Assembly (NCBI RefSeq): GCF_002585305.1
Contig: NZ_NUNF01000044.1
Span: 64,920 to 109,478 of the forward strand
DNA length: 44,559 bases
Source: Bacillus sp. AFS037270
GTDB lineage: Bacteria; Bacillota; Bacilli; Bacillales_B; DSM-18226
Direction of reading: 5' to 3'
The notes under the pieces are model-generated. The model was not told the origin of the DNA. It saw only the letters and a program-made list of their open reading frames with translations, and made no database searches. Made by a program: the position numbers and the translations under genes. Below, piece after piece: positions 34,656 through 43,307 of this stretch. Each line of letters begins with the position of its first letter. Position 1 is the stretch's first letter.

Positions 34656-35864
34656 TTCCGTTTTTTTCATATATTGGGAAGGAGTTTGTCCAGTGAATTT
34701 CTTAAACACCCTCGTAAAATAATTCAAATCATTGTATCCGACAATTAAAGCAATATCTGTAACTGTAGCACTTCCGGTTTGTAGATGGAGCATAGCTTCC
34801 TCGATTCTTTTTTGATTTACGTAGTCAATGATACTTTTGCCCGTATCCTGCTTAAACTTGCGAGATAAGTGAGAAGGATGGACGTGGATGCTAGCTGCAA
34901 TTTCCTTTAGAGTTAGTGTTTTTTCAAGATTTGAATGGATATAATCGACTGCCTTTCTAACAATCATGCTGAAATCCCGGTTTGAGTGTTTCTGAACGAG
35001 ACCGCAATATTCGTTTATCATATCGGATGCTAATAGTTTTAAGTATGGAAGATTTGGGGCTCTTTCAATAAGGATCGCAAATTTTCCTGACACATGGTGT
35101 ACAATGATGGGCTGTAGGCCGCCCTTTTCAGCCGAAATCCTGCATAAGGTATTTAAGACAAAAAGTAGATTTTTAGCTGAACGAAAGGGGCTCTCGGGAA
35201 TACGGTCTGAAAAGTCCAGCATCCCCTTAACCTCCTTTGATAACTTGCCGATTTCTTCCATATCGCCTTTTTCTATCGCCCTCATTAATTTCTTTTCCGC
35301 TTTATATCGCTCCTCAATCAAGTTTTTATCTTCTTCGTAAAGGACTTTTTCAACTTTTTCCACTGACTTACGAACTTCAGTATTCACTAATTTACCATCA
35401 ATATAGGAATGTTGACACATATTAACCAGCAGATCCCCCAAATAGGTAGACTTGTTACTGCCAATAATTGAAAGTGATTGATAATAATCTTGAAGCTGTT
35501 TCCGCTCACTAACTGGGAATTTATGTGTTGAGATAAGGTCACTGATCAGCTCATTGGAAGGAATACTAGATAAAAATGGGCCCAAAACAATAAATCCCTT
35601 ATAGTGATTATTACTCCAAATCCCTGCTGCTAAGTATTCCAGCCCAATGCTATTTATGTAATGAAAATACTGATCGTTCTCTGCCCTCATTAATTTTTCA
35701 TTTATTGTTGGATCATCATTGGCGAAGGGTTGTAGGAGCAAGGGGGTTTGAATTTGCGATTTTTGAAAGATGATACTCCCCTCGCAGTCCACAATCTTTA
35801 CATCTAAATAAGTAATCGACTGCAGGAGCTTTCCTTTTTTAGTGATATCTATCGATAAACTCAT
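34653..35864 (-). CDS. AraC family transcriptional regulator with N-terminal sensor domain
   Basis: A 403-residue regulator. The last 100 residues hold two helix-turn-helix motifs: LTLKEIAASIHVHPSHLSRKFKQDTGKSIIDYVNQKRI and ATVTDIALIVGYNDLNYFTRVFKKFTGQTPSQYMK, the AraC signature. The first 130 residues (SIIFQKSQ ... YLAAGIWSNNHYKGFIVLGPFLSS) resemble a PocR/PAS-like ligand pocket, and a charged helical stretch joins the two. It is divergent from the GH2 glycosidase gene, with about 150 bases between, and probably controls it. The inducer is unknown. Confidence 0.85.
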   Translation of the reverse strand: MSLSIDITKKGKLLQSITYLDVKIVDCEGSIIFQKSQIQTPLLLQPFANDDPTINEKLMRAENDQYFHYINSIGLEYLAAGIWSNNHYKGFIVLGPFLSSIPSNELISDLISTHKFPVSERKQLQDYYQSLSIIGSNKSTYLGDLLVNMCQHSYIDGKLVNTEVRKSVEKVEKVLYEEDKNLIEERYKAEKKLMRAIEKGDMEEIGKLSKEVKGMLDFSDRIPESPFRSAKNLLFVLNTLCRISAEKGGLQPIIVHHVSGKFAILIERAPNLPYLKLLASDMINEYCGLVQKHSNRDFSMIVRKAVDYIHSNLEKTLTLKEIAASIHVHPSHLSRKFKQDTGKSIIDYVNQKRIEEAMLHLQTGSATVTDIALIVGYNDLNYFTRVFKKFTGQTPSQYMKKTE

Positions 35865-35962
35865 CTTTCTTATCCTCCCTAATCTATTTCCACTATTAAA
35901 ACCGTTCAGAAGAAAATATGCAATATTTATGCTAATAAGGTCAAATTTGTATGATTATCTAT

Positions 35963-35981
35963 TGAAAACGTATACTATAAT
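35963..35981 (+). promoter_or_regulatory. GH2 promoter region with a cre-like site
   Basis: TATAAT at 35976-35981 is a good -10 but lacks a clear -35, as in activator-dependent promoters. TGAAAACGTATACT at 35964-35977 agrees with the catabolite-responsive element (TGNNANCGNNNNCA) except for its last base. Together these fit activation by the divergent AraC protein and repression by CcpA; both are inference. Confidence 0.4.
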
Positions 35982-36016
35982 GAATTTGGTTTAAACGATA
36001 TTTAGGAGGAAGCCAA

Positions 36017-38317
36017 ATGAGAAAAGTCTTAAATATTAATTCTGATTGGAAATTTCTTAGACAAGATGAAGAGAATGCAAGTGCAATAAACTTTAATACA
36101 GAAAATTGGCAGGAGGTTCAAGTTCCTCACACCTGGAATGCAATTGATGGTGCCAATGGCTTTGATTATTATAAAGGTGCCTGCTGGTATCGAAAAGAAT
36201 TTGTATTAGATGCATTAGAACAAGGAAATAGAGTATATATTGAGTTTAATGGCTCTAATAGTATTACGGATGTATATGTGAATGGCCACCATCTTGGACA
36301 GCACCGCGGCGGTTACTCCATTTTCCGTTTTGACATTACAAATGTAGTCGATTTTGGAAAAAAGAATATACTCTCAGTCAAAGTTGATAATACCGTTGTC
36401 GATGATGTGTATCCACAGATGGCCGATTTCACTTTCTACGGCGGGATTTATCGTGATGTAAATCTGGTTATTGCGAATTCGATTCACTTTGATTTACTCG
36501 ATTATGGTTCTAAAGGTGTCTATGTTATTCAAGAAAATGTTTCAAATGAGCGTGCTGCCTTAACAGTCAAATCTAAGATAGTAAATGACCTAGATGTAGA
36601 AAAGAAAGTACGAGTTTGGGCAGATATCTTAGATGCTAATGGTAAAAATGTAGCCTACGGGGCAAAGGATGTTTTTCTAGCAGCAGGAGAGACAAAAGAA
36701 GTGGAGATCCCTGTTACGATTGAAAATCCTACACTATGGAACGGAAAAAAGAACCCATACCTTTATGAAACGAAGATCTCACTGGTCAGCTTTAACGATA
36801 TCCTTGATGAAATAACCATCCCATTTGGAGTGAGATACTTCCACGTTGATCCGGAAAATGGTTTCTTTTTAAATGGAGAACCGCTTCGATTGAATGGCGT
36901 ATCTAGACACCAAGACCGCAAAGACATGGGCTGGGCGATTACGAAAAAAGAACACCTAGAAGATATGGAACTAATCAAAGAAGTCGGCGCCACATCGATC
37001 CGCTTGGCCCACTATCAGCATGATCAGTTTTTCTATGAACTTTGCGATCAGGAGGGCATGGTCATTTGGGCTGAGATTCCATTTATCTCCGTTATGTCGA
37101 AACATGAGTTAGGAGGAATCAATGCCAAGCAGCAAATGACAGAATTAATTCGTCAAAATTTCAATCATCCATCGATTATGTTCTGGGGTATCCAAAATGA
37201 AATTCAAATCAGCGGTGAGCGCCCAGAGCTTAGAAGACTTGTAAATGAATTAAATGAGCTCACGAAAAAAGAGGATCCAACCCGGTTAACCACTATGGCA
37301 AATGTCATGTTCGTACCTGATAAAGATGAATACAATTATGTGACGGACGTGGTCGGCTATAATAAATATTACGGCTGGTACCAAGGAAAAGCTGAGGACT
37401 TCGCTGATTGGCTAGACGGTTTCCATCAAACCAACCCACGGGTTTCTCTAGGTATCTCCGAATATGGCGCAGAAGGAATCCTGCAATATCATACCAATCA
37501 TCCACAGGTAAAGGATTATTCAGAGGAATATCATGCTCTTTATCATGAAAAAGTATGGGGAATTTTCTCAAAGCGTCCATACCTATGGTCAACGTATGTT
37601 TGGAATATGTTTGATTTTGGGGCCAATATCCGCGACGAAGGCGGCGTACAAGGCAGAAACAACAAAGGGTTAATCACATACGACCGCAGAATTAAAAAAG
37701 ACGCCTTCTACATGTATAAAGCAAACTGGTCTGATGAGAAATTTGTTCACATCACGAGCAAACGCTACATTGAACGGGCGGATAAGCGAATCACCATCAA
37801 AGTTTATTCAAACTGTGAAGAACTGACTCTTTATACAAATGGCAAAGAGATTGGAACGAAAACAAGTGACAATCGCGTGTTTATTTTTGAAAATGTGGAG
37901 TTAGAAGAAGGAATTACCGAAATCAAGGTTACTTCCAACCAAGATGGCGTCATTCTAGAGGATACAGCTCGATTCATGAAAGTAGCAGAGCCAAATCCAA
38001 GCTATGAAGCTCCGGAAGAGGATAAAGGCGGAGTAGTCGGAAACTGGTTCCAAATGCCAGACATTGAAGATGTCGAAGTAGAGGAGATAGAAATCACCGA
38101 TGACGTCTATTCTACACGTGATACGTTTAAGGCCTTAATGGAGAATGAAGAAACAAAGGCAATCCTAGAAAAATACTTAGGCAACTTTACTGAACATCCA
38201 ATGTACGGAATGGCAGCAGGAATGCAAATCGACTTCATCGCCTCCATGGCACCAGAACAATTTACCGATAAAATGATGTACACCTTAAACAAAGAGCTAA
38301 CAAAAGTTCAAAAATAA
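36017..38317 (+). CDS. Glycoside hydrolase family 2 (beta-galactosidase/beta-glucuronidase-like)
   Basis: A 766-residue enzyme without signal peptide, so cytosolic. An N-terminal sugar-binding jelly roll (WQEVQVPHTWNAIDG, ACWYRKEFV, GSNSITDVYVNGHHLGQHRGG) and an Ig-like domain lead to the catalytic barrel from about residue 290 (RLNGVSRHQDRKDMGWAIT). The acid/base is E395 in HPSIMFWGIQNEI and the nucleophile is E482 in SLGISEYGAEG. After about residue 670 comes an unusual acidic linker (PEEDKGGVVGNWFQMPDIED) and a tail of some 100 residues (FKALMENEETKAILEKYLG ... YGMAAGMQIDF) that I do not recognise. AGGAGG precedes the ATG. Substrate uncertain. No sugar transporter lies beside it. Confidence 0.88.
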   Translation: MRKVLNINSDWKFLRQDEENASAINFNTENWQEVQVPHTWNAIDGANGFDYYKGACWYRKEFVLDALEQGNRVYIEFNGSNSITDVYVNGHHLGQHRGGYSIFRFDITNVVDFGKKNILSVKVDNTVVDDVYPQMADFTFYGGIYRDVNLVIANSIHFDLLDYGSKGVYVIQENVSNERAALTVKSKIVNDLDVEKKVRVWADILDANGKNVAYGAKDVFLAAGETKEVEIPVTIENPTLWNGKKNPYLYETKISLVSFNDILDEITIPFGVRYFHVDPENGFFLNGEPLRLNGVSRHQDRKDMGWAITKKEHLEDMELIKEVGATSIRLAHYQHDQFFYELCDQEGMVIWAEIPFISVMSKHELGGINAKQQMTELIRQNFNHPSIMFWGIQNEIQISGERPELRRLVNELNELTKKEDPTRLTTMANVMFVPDKDEYNYVTDVVGYNKYYGWYQGKAEDFADWLDGFHQTNPRVSLGISEYGAEGILQYHTNHPQVKDYSEEYHALYHEKVWGIFSKRPYLWSTYVWNMFDFGANIRDEGGVQGRNNKGLITYDRRIKKDAFYMYKANWSDEKFVHITSKRYIERADKRITIKVYSNCEELTLYTNGKEIGTKTSDNRVFIFENVELEEGITEIKVTSNQDGVILEDTARFMKVAEPNPSYEAPEEDKGGVVGNWFQMPDIEDVEVEEIEITDDVYSTRDTFKALMENEETKAILEKYLGNFTEHPMYGMAAGMQIDFIASMAPEQFTDKMMYTLNKELTKVQK

Positions 38318-38322
38318 GCAAA

Positions 38323-38370
38323 GGGACGGTTCTCATGCTTCGAAAGAAGCATGAGAACCGTCCCCTTGTT
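38323..38370 (+). terminator. Perfect 19-bp hairpin of the GGACGGTTCTC repeat family, terminator
   Basis: The 19 bases at 38323-38341 (GGGACGGTTCTCATGCTTC) are exactly repeated in inverse at 38346-38364 with a GAAA tetraloop, then CTTGTTTT. It lies between the convergent GH2 and nasC genes and can stop both. Its sequence is close to the hairpin at 34573-34655. Confidence 0.8.
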
Positions 38371-38379
38371 TTACTTGTT

Positions 38380-40515
38380 TTAGCTTAAGGGACTTACATT
38401 CACGGCACTTAATTTGAATCCAGGCATCCGGCAGACAGGGTCTAGTTCTCCACCGATAAGAACATTCACATTCTGTGAGTCTGCCCAATGAAATGGAACA
38501 AAAACGGTATCTGGACGGATTGTCTCGGAGTATTTGCTTCTGACAGTGATGCTTCCTCTTCGTGATTCAATTTTAACTAAGGTATGGTCTGCAATTTGAT
38601 AATCCATCGCTGTTGCAGGGTGAATTTCCATATAGGATTCAATATTTCTAGCTGCCAACGCAGGACTTCTCCTGGTCTGTACTCCTGTTAAGTAATGAGA
38701 CATGACCCTCCCAGTCGTCAGATACAAGGGAAACTCGCTGTTTACTTCTTCCTTTGGAACCACAGGTTTATTGGGAACGACAACCATCTTGGCCTTGCCA
38801 TCAGGATGAGCAAAAGAGGTTTCGAACAGCCTTATAGTCCCTCTATGCTCAAGGTCAGGACATGGCCATAGAATACCGCCTTCCTTTCGCAGCCTTTCAT
38901 AGGTAATTCCATAATAATCGGCTATTCCACCCCGGCTTGCCAATCGCAATTCATTGAAAATTTCTTCAGCAGATGAAAAAGAAAAGTACTTTTCCTTTCC
39001 GAGGGTACGAGCAATATCCACTATGATTTGCCAATCATGCTTCACCTCACCCGGGCATTGGCAGCTCGCTTCTCGTAACGTTACCCTTCCCTCCACATTC
39101 GTCATGGTTCCTTCATCCTCTAAATAAGAAGATGTTGGTAAAATTAAATCTGCGAGTTTAGCTGTCTCTGAAACAAATAAATCCACAGCAACAAGGAATT
39201 TTAATTTTTTCAATGCATTCTTAACAAAATGTGCATTTGGATTGGAGACAACTGGATTGGAGCACATTAAAAACAGTCCAGTAATTTCTCCTTCATCAAT
39301 CTTCTCCATTATTTCATAGGCAGAGACGCCTTTCCCCGGCAAATCATCCGGGTCGATTCCCCAAACATCTGCCACAAACTTTCGATGTTCTTTGTTTTCA
39401 ATCGAACGATACCCGGGGAGCTGGTCAGCTTTTTGACCATGCTCTCTTGCTCCTTGGCCGTTTCCTTGTCCGGTAATGGCCCCAAAGCCACAATTCGGCT
39501 TACCTAGCTTGCCAGTAACAACAAGGAGATTAAGAAGGTTACGGACGGCGGCCGAACCATCTGTTTGCTGCTCGACTCCTCTCGCAGTAAAAATCATGCC
39601 TGTTTCTTCTTTACCAAACTTGATTGCCGCTTTTTGAATCTCGTTTATGGGAACGCCAGTGATGACTTCTATTTCTCTTAACTCTACTGTGGCTAAATAT
39701 TCTTTAACCTCATTAAAACCATTGGAACGTTCCTGTATAAATGCCTTATTACTATAATTTTCTTCCACAATGACCTTTAACAGCCCATTTGCTAATGCTG
39801 CATCTGTCCCTGGCCTCAACTTTAAATGTAAGTCTGCAAGTTTCGTAGTAGCTGTTTCACGTGGATCAATGGCGATAATAAATGCCCCATTTTCCTTTGC
39901 TTTTTCAAAATAAGGCATGATTGTCGGCTGGCACTCCGCGATATTCGTTCCCGCCAAAATAATGCACCGGGTATATGGAATTTCTGCCAGGCTGTTTGTG
40001 AATCCTCTATCCATTCCAAAGGTTTGACTGGCAGCTGAAGCAGCTGCCGACATACATAACCGGCCATTATAATCGATATACTTTGTCTTTAAAGCAACTC
40101 GGGCAAATTTACCAAGTAAATAAGCTTCTTCGTTCGTAATCGATGCACTCCCATACACTGCTAAGGCATTAAGTCCGTCTTCCTCTTGTATTCTAGTAAA
40201 TTGAGCTTTTATCTGCTCTAAAGCCTGTTCCCATGAGATCCGGACAAATTCCCCATTTACCTTTAACATCGGATATTTTAATCGTTCCTTGTTAAAAGCA
40301 TGCTGGTAAGCATTCATTCCTTTGACGCATAGACGCCCCTGGGTGGTTGGATTATCCTTGCCGACCGTTTTATATTGTTTTCTTGAAACAACAGACTGTT
40401 CGATTAATTGCATCTTACACTGCATACTACAATAAGGACATTGGGTATTATATACCTTTTCCGTTTGCACTTCCTTTTGCTTTTTTCGGAAATACTTTAA
40501 CATCAATTCCGTCAA
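38380..40515 (-). CDS. nasC: Assimilatory nitrate reductase catalytic subunit
   Basis: A 711-residue molybdopterin enzyme that reduces nitrate to nitrite in the cytosol; B. subtilis NasC has about 710 residues. The N-terminus binds [4Fe-4S] through CPYCSMQC and the later GRLCVKGMNAY. The molybdopterin guanine dinucleotide domains follow (YNGRLCMSAAASA, GTNIAECQPT, GNGQGAREHGQKADQLPG, CSNPVVSNPN, and ITGTGR-like LYLTTGRVMSHYLTGVQTRR near the end). The start is TTG at 40513-40515, with AAGGTGAGG 4-8 bases upstream; an in-frame ATG follows 4 codons later. It lies 70 bases after nasB and takes electrons from it. Nitrite reductase genes nasDE are not in the window. Confidence 0.92.
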   Translation of the reverse strand: MTELMLKYFRKKQKEVQTEKVYNTQCPYCSMQCKMQLIEQSVVSRKQYKTVGKDNPTTQGRLCVKGMNAYQHAFNKERLKYPMLKVNGEFVRISWEQALEQIKAQFTRIQEEDGLNALAVYGSASITNEEAYLLGKFARVALKTKYIDYNGRLCMSAAASAASQTFGMDRGFTNSLAEIPYTRCIILAGTNIAECQPTIMPYFEKAKENGAFIIAIDPRETATTKLADLHLKLRPGTDAALANGLLKVIVEENYSNKAFIQERSNGFNEVKEYLATVELREIEVITGVPINEIQKAAIKFGKEETGMIFTARGVEQQTDGSAAVRNLLNLLVVTGKLGKPNCGFGAITGQGNGQGAREHGQKADQLPGYRSIENKEHRKFVADVWGIDPDDLPGKGVSAYEIMEKIDEGEITGLFLMCSNPVVSNPNAHFVKNALKKLKFLVAVDLFVSETAKLADLILPTSSYLEDEGTMTNVEGRVTLREASCQCPGEVKHDWQIIVDIARTLGKEKYFSFSSAEEIFNELRLASRGGIADYYGITYERLRKEGGILWPCPDLEHRGTIRLFETSFAHPDGKAKMVVVPNKPVVPKEEVNSEFPLYLTTGRVMSHYLTGVQTRRSPALAARNIESYMEIHPATAMDYQIADHTLVKIESRRGSITVRSKYSETIRPDTVFVPFHWADSQNVNVLIGGELDPVCRMPGFKLSAVNVSPLS

Positions 40516-40585
40516 GATTCCTCACCTTTTCGTCCTGTAACTTTTATTATTCGCCTTCATTCTTACCGAAATGATTCATTAACTT

Positions 40586-42949
40586 TTACTGATAGTCGCT
40601 GTTCACTAAAATACTTTTTCTTACTGACAGTTCTTCGTCCAACCGCACTAATAATTCCTGGCGAAGCTCTTGATCAAACAATGCTTCTCTTACATGGATT
40701 AAGCCTAATCGATCGAGCCATTGCCAAGTTCGTTCCAAGTAATTTGCCGATTCACGATAATACTGAATCAGCCCCATAATGATTTCAGCAGCTTCAGCTT
40801 CCGTGGGGACAACCGCCAATAATTGCCCTGAACGCACCATTCTCCCGCTGCTGCCTCCTACATAAATTTCCCAGCCTAATCCGGTTCCAATGATTCCAAT
40901 ATCTTTAGTTGTGGAGCCTGCACCATTATGCATACAGGCAGAGACACCAATTTTTACACGATATGGGGTTTTTAAGGATGCCAATTTCCTTTCAAGAGTA
41001 ACAGCCAGCTTTAAAGATGGTTGTTTATTACACTGACAAACATGTTCGCCAATGCAAGTCTTGACATTTTGTACCCTATTTCCATATGTGCTGCTTAACG
41101 GCATGTTTAAGTCTGCACATATCTCACTTAGCACATCCTTTTTTACATCCATTAAATGAATTCTTTGTTCACTTGTAACAGCAATGTTTTTTACGCTATA
41201 CTTCTCAGCAACCTTCGCAATGGTACGTAACTGTTCTGCCGAAGTTATACCGCCATACATTTGGGGAATCAACGTGTACGCACCATTCTCTTGAACGATT
41301 ACATTCAACCGTTCGTCTTCAAACTGAAGCTCTTGTTCGCTTTCGTATTCTGGATAAATCATTCCTAGATAATATTCAAGCGCCGGACGACAGGTGCTGC
41401 AGCCATTCTTGCTATTCCAATTCAGCTGCTCTATTACTTCTTGTGGGGAAGTTAAGCCGAGGAGCTGCATCTCTTGTACCACTTCATCTTCTGTCAGAGA
41501 GGTACAGGAGCACATGGATTTCTTCTTAATAATTTCATTACAAGCATCGCTCTTTATATAGGCTAGCAGCTCCGTGACTAACGGCTTACAGCCGCCGCAG
41601 GATCCTGATGCCTTCGTGCATTTTTTCACTTGGTCAACGGTTGTCAATCCTTCTTTTTGAACGGCCTCCAAGATCGCACCCTTTGATACTCCATTACAGT
41701 TACATACTATTTCACTAAGAGGCATTGAAGCCATTGAACTGCCGGCCTCAGGTGAAGATTGCAGTAAAGCGGCTTTTTCAAGGTCCGATACATCCTGTTG
41801 TTTGATCATCATATCTAGCAATCTCGTACGGTCACTGGTATTTCCAAAAAGGACCACCCCGATGATTTTATGATCTTTAAAGACCACCTTTTTATAGATC
41901 CGATTAACCTCATCATATAGTTTAATTGACTTCGACGAGGGGTCCTCATGTACCTGTCCGGCTGAAAACAGCTCTATACCTGAGATCTTTAATTGTGTCG
42001 AAAGAACGGAACCCCTATAGCCTTGGTCCTCAATGCCGCAGATATGCTTAGCCAACGCCTTTCCTTGTTCATACAGCGGCTTAACTAATCCATAAACACT
42101 TCCGCGATGTTCAACACATTCCCCGACGGCATAGATATTCTCGATGCTCGTTTGTAAGAAGTCATTCACGAGGATGGCTCGATTTATTTCTATTCCACTT
42201 TCCTTGGCTAACTGAACATTCGGCCTAACCCCAGCTGCCATCACAACTAAATCTACGTCAAGCTTGGATCCGTCTGTAAAAATCAGCCCTTCTGTCCGGC
42301 TGCTTCCGATAACTTCTTGTGTTTGTTTTTCAAAAAGAAACTTCATTCCTTGGTTTTCCAACTCAGCTTGAAGCATTTTCGCTGCAGTTTGATCTAGTTG
42401 CCTATCTAATAAATATTGGCCAATGTGGACCACACTTACTTCCATTCCAAGGTTGAGGAGCCCCCTTGCCGCTTCGAGCCCTAACAACCCTCCGCCAATG
42501 ACAGCGGCTTTTTTATACTGCTTCGCTGTTTCCATGATCGACTGACAGTCCTCAATTGTTCGAAAAGTCGTAACTCCCTTTTTATCCGAACCAGGTATCG
42601 GCAGAAGAAATGGAACCGAGCCAGTCGCTATAATGAGTCGATCATAAGAAATCTCTTGCTTTTTATCTGTAATGACAACCTGTTTTACGGTATCAATCTT
42701 TACAACTGTTTCCCCGGTAAATAGTTTAATTTGTTTTCCTTCATACCAATCACGATCATTTATGGTAATATCCTCAAGCGATGTATCGCCTTGCAGCACA
42801 GTGGACAAAAGAATCCGATTATAGTTTACATGTGACTCACTGCCAAAAATCGTAATTTCAAAAGCTTCAGGATTCAGAGTTACGATCTCCTCAATACAAC
42901 GTACCCCTGCCATCCCGTTGCCTACTAATACTAGCTTTTGCTTCCTCAT
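40586..42949 (-). CDS. nasB: Assimilatory nitrate reductase electron transfer subunit
   Basis: A 787-residue NirB-like flavoprotein. Order: FAD/NADH-binding Pyr_redox domain (KLVLVGNGMAGVRCIEEI at the start, AAVIGGGLLGLEAARGL near 150), two BFD-type [2Fe-2S] domains (IVCNCNGVSKGAI...CGGCKPL; MCSCTSLTEDEV...CSTCRPALEY), then a nitrite/sulfite reductase-like region. In that last region C632 and C638 are kept, but the third motif reads C672-MHN-G676, where a real siroheme enzyme has C-x3-C. The missing Cys argues that it does not bind siroheme and that the gene is nasB, not the nitrite reductase nasD/nirB. It feeds NADH electrons to NasC. GGAGG precedes the ATG. Confidence 0.88.
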   Translation of the reverse strand: MRKQKLVLVGNGMAGVRCIEEIVTLNPEAFEITIFGSESHVNYNRILLSTVLQGDTSLEDITINDRDWYEGKQIKLFTGETVVKIDTVKQVVITDKKQEISYDRLIIATGSVPFLLPIPGSDKKGVTTFRTIEDCQSIMETAKQYKKAAVIGGGLLGLEAARGLLNLGMEVSVVHIGQYLLDRQLDQTAAKMLQAELENQGMKFLFEKQTQEVIGSSRTEGLIFTDGSKLDVDLVVMAAGVRPNVQLAKESGIEINRAILVNDFLQTSIENIYAVGECVEHRGSVYGLVKPLYEQGKALAKHICGIEDQGYRGSVLSTQLKISGIELFSAGQVHEDPSSKSIKLYDEVNRIYKKVVFKDHKIIGVVLFGNTSDRTRLLDMMIKQQDVSDLEKAALLQSSPEAGSSMASMPLSEIVCNCNGVSKGAILEAVQKEGLTTVDQVKKCTKASGSCGGCKPLVTELLAYIKSDACNEIIKKKSMCSCTSLTEDEVVQEMQLLGLTSPQEVIEQLNWNSKNGCSTCRPALEYYLGMIYPEYESEQELQFEDERLNVIVQENGAYTLIPQMYGGITSAEQLRTIAKVAEKYSVKNIAVTSEQRIHLMDVKKDVLSEICADLNMPLSSTYGNRVQNVKTCIGEHVCQCNKQPSLKLAVTLERKLASLKTPYRVKIGVSACMHNGAGSTTKDIGIIGTGLGWEIYVGGSSGRMVRSGQLLAVVPTEAEAAEIIMGLIQYYRESANYLERTWQWLDRLGLIHVREALFDQELRQELLVRLDEELSVRKSILVNSDYQ

Positions 42950-43000
42950 AACAAACCTCCAGTATTGTAAGAGTACATCCTACAGCCATGAATAACGTTT

Positions 43001-43052
43001 ATTATTTCATAAGTTAACGCAATAGAAATCAATCATGTTATATTTCCTAACA
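43001..43052 (-). promoter_or_regulatory. nasB promoter with TnrA box
   Basis: TGTTA-N7-TAACA at 43036-43052 matches the TnrA consensus at 16 of 17 positions (AT-rich centre included). About 49 bases downstream (minus strand) transcription would start near 42995, with -10 AATAAT at 43001-43006 and a poor -35, the usual form of a TnrA-activated promoter. Confidence 0.75.
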
Positions 43053-43064
43053 CGAAAATTTCCA

Positions 43065-43116
43065 TGTTAGAAGACCTTACAGCATCCATGACAAAAAAAT
43101 GTTGGCAGATTATTCT
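43065..43116 (+). promoter_or_regulatory. nasA promoter with TnrA box
   Basis: TGTTA-N7-TTACA at 43065-43081 fits TGTNA-N7-TNACA. Downstream lie -35 ATGACA (43088-43093), a 17-base spacer and -10 TATTCT (43111-43116); the predicted start near 43123 puts the box centre at about -50, the spacing at which TnrA activates. Nitrogen limitation should switch on both divergent units. Confidence 0.7.
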
Positions 43117-43157
43117 TACAACATGCAAAAAAATAAAAAAAAGCTGGAGGGTCCAAT

Positions 43158-43241
43158 ATGAAAAATGAAGCGAATTTATTCTCATTCTTACTGATACTAG
43201 GGAAGGTTATCTTTTCAAAAAAGCCAAATGTCGGCTGGTAA
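43158..43241 (+). CDS. 27-codon reading frame in the nasA leader
   Basis: An ATG at 43158 follows CTGGAGGGTC, a strong ribosome binding site, and opens 27 codons ending TAA at 43239-43241. The peptide has a hydrophobic middle (NLFSFLLILGKVIF) flanked by charged residues (KNEA before, SKKPN after), like a small membrane-associated peptide. It lies in the predicted nasA leader, 66 bases before nasA. It could be a leader peptide acting on nasA translation or stability, a small membrane protein, or chance. No known family. Confidence 0.4.
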   Translation: MKNEANLFSFLLILGKVIFSKKPNVGW

Positions 43242-43307
43242 TACGTATTTAAAAGCGAAAGCAGTTGGTACCGATTTACTGTACACAAAAGGAGTGAAAG
43301 TACTGGT

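Noticed and set aside
40586..42949. NADH-dependent nitrite reductase large subunit (NirB/NasD)
   Set aside because: The domain order fits, but the last siroheme/cluster Cys is replaced by Gly and the gene sits directly before nasC and opposite nasA, as nasB does.
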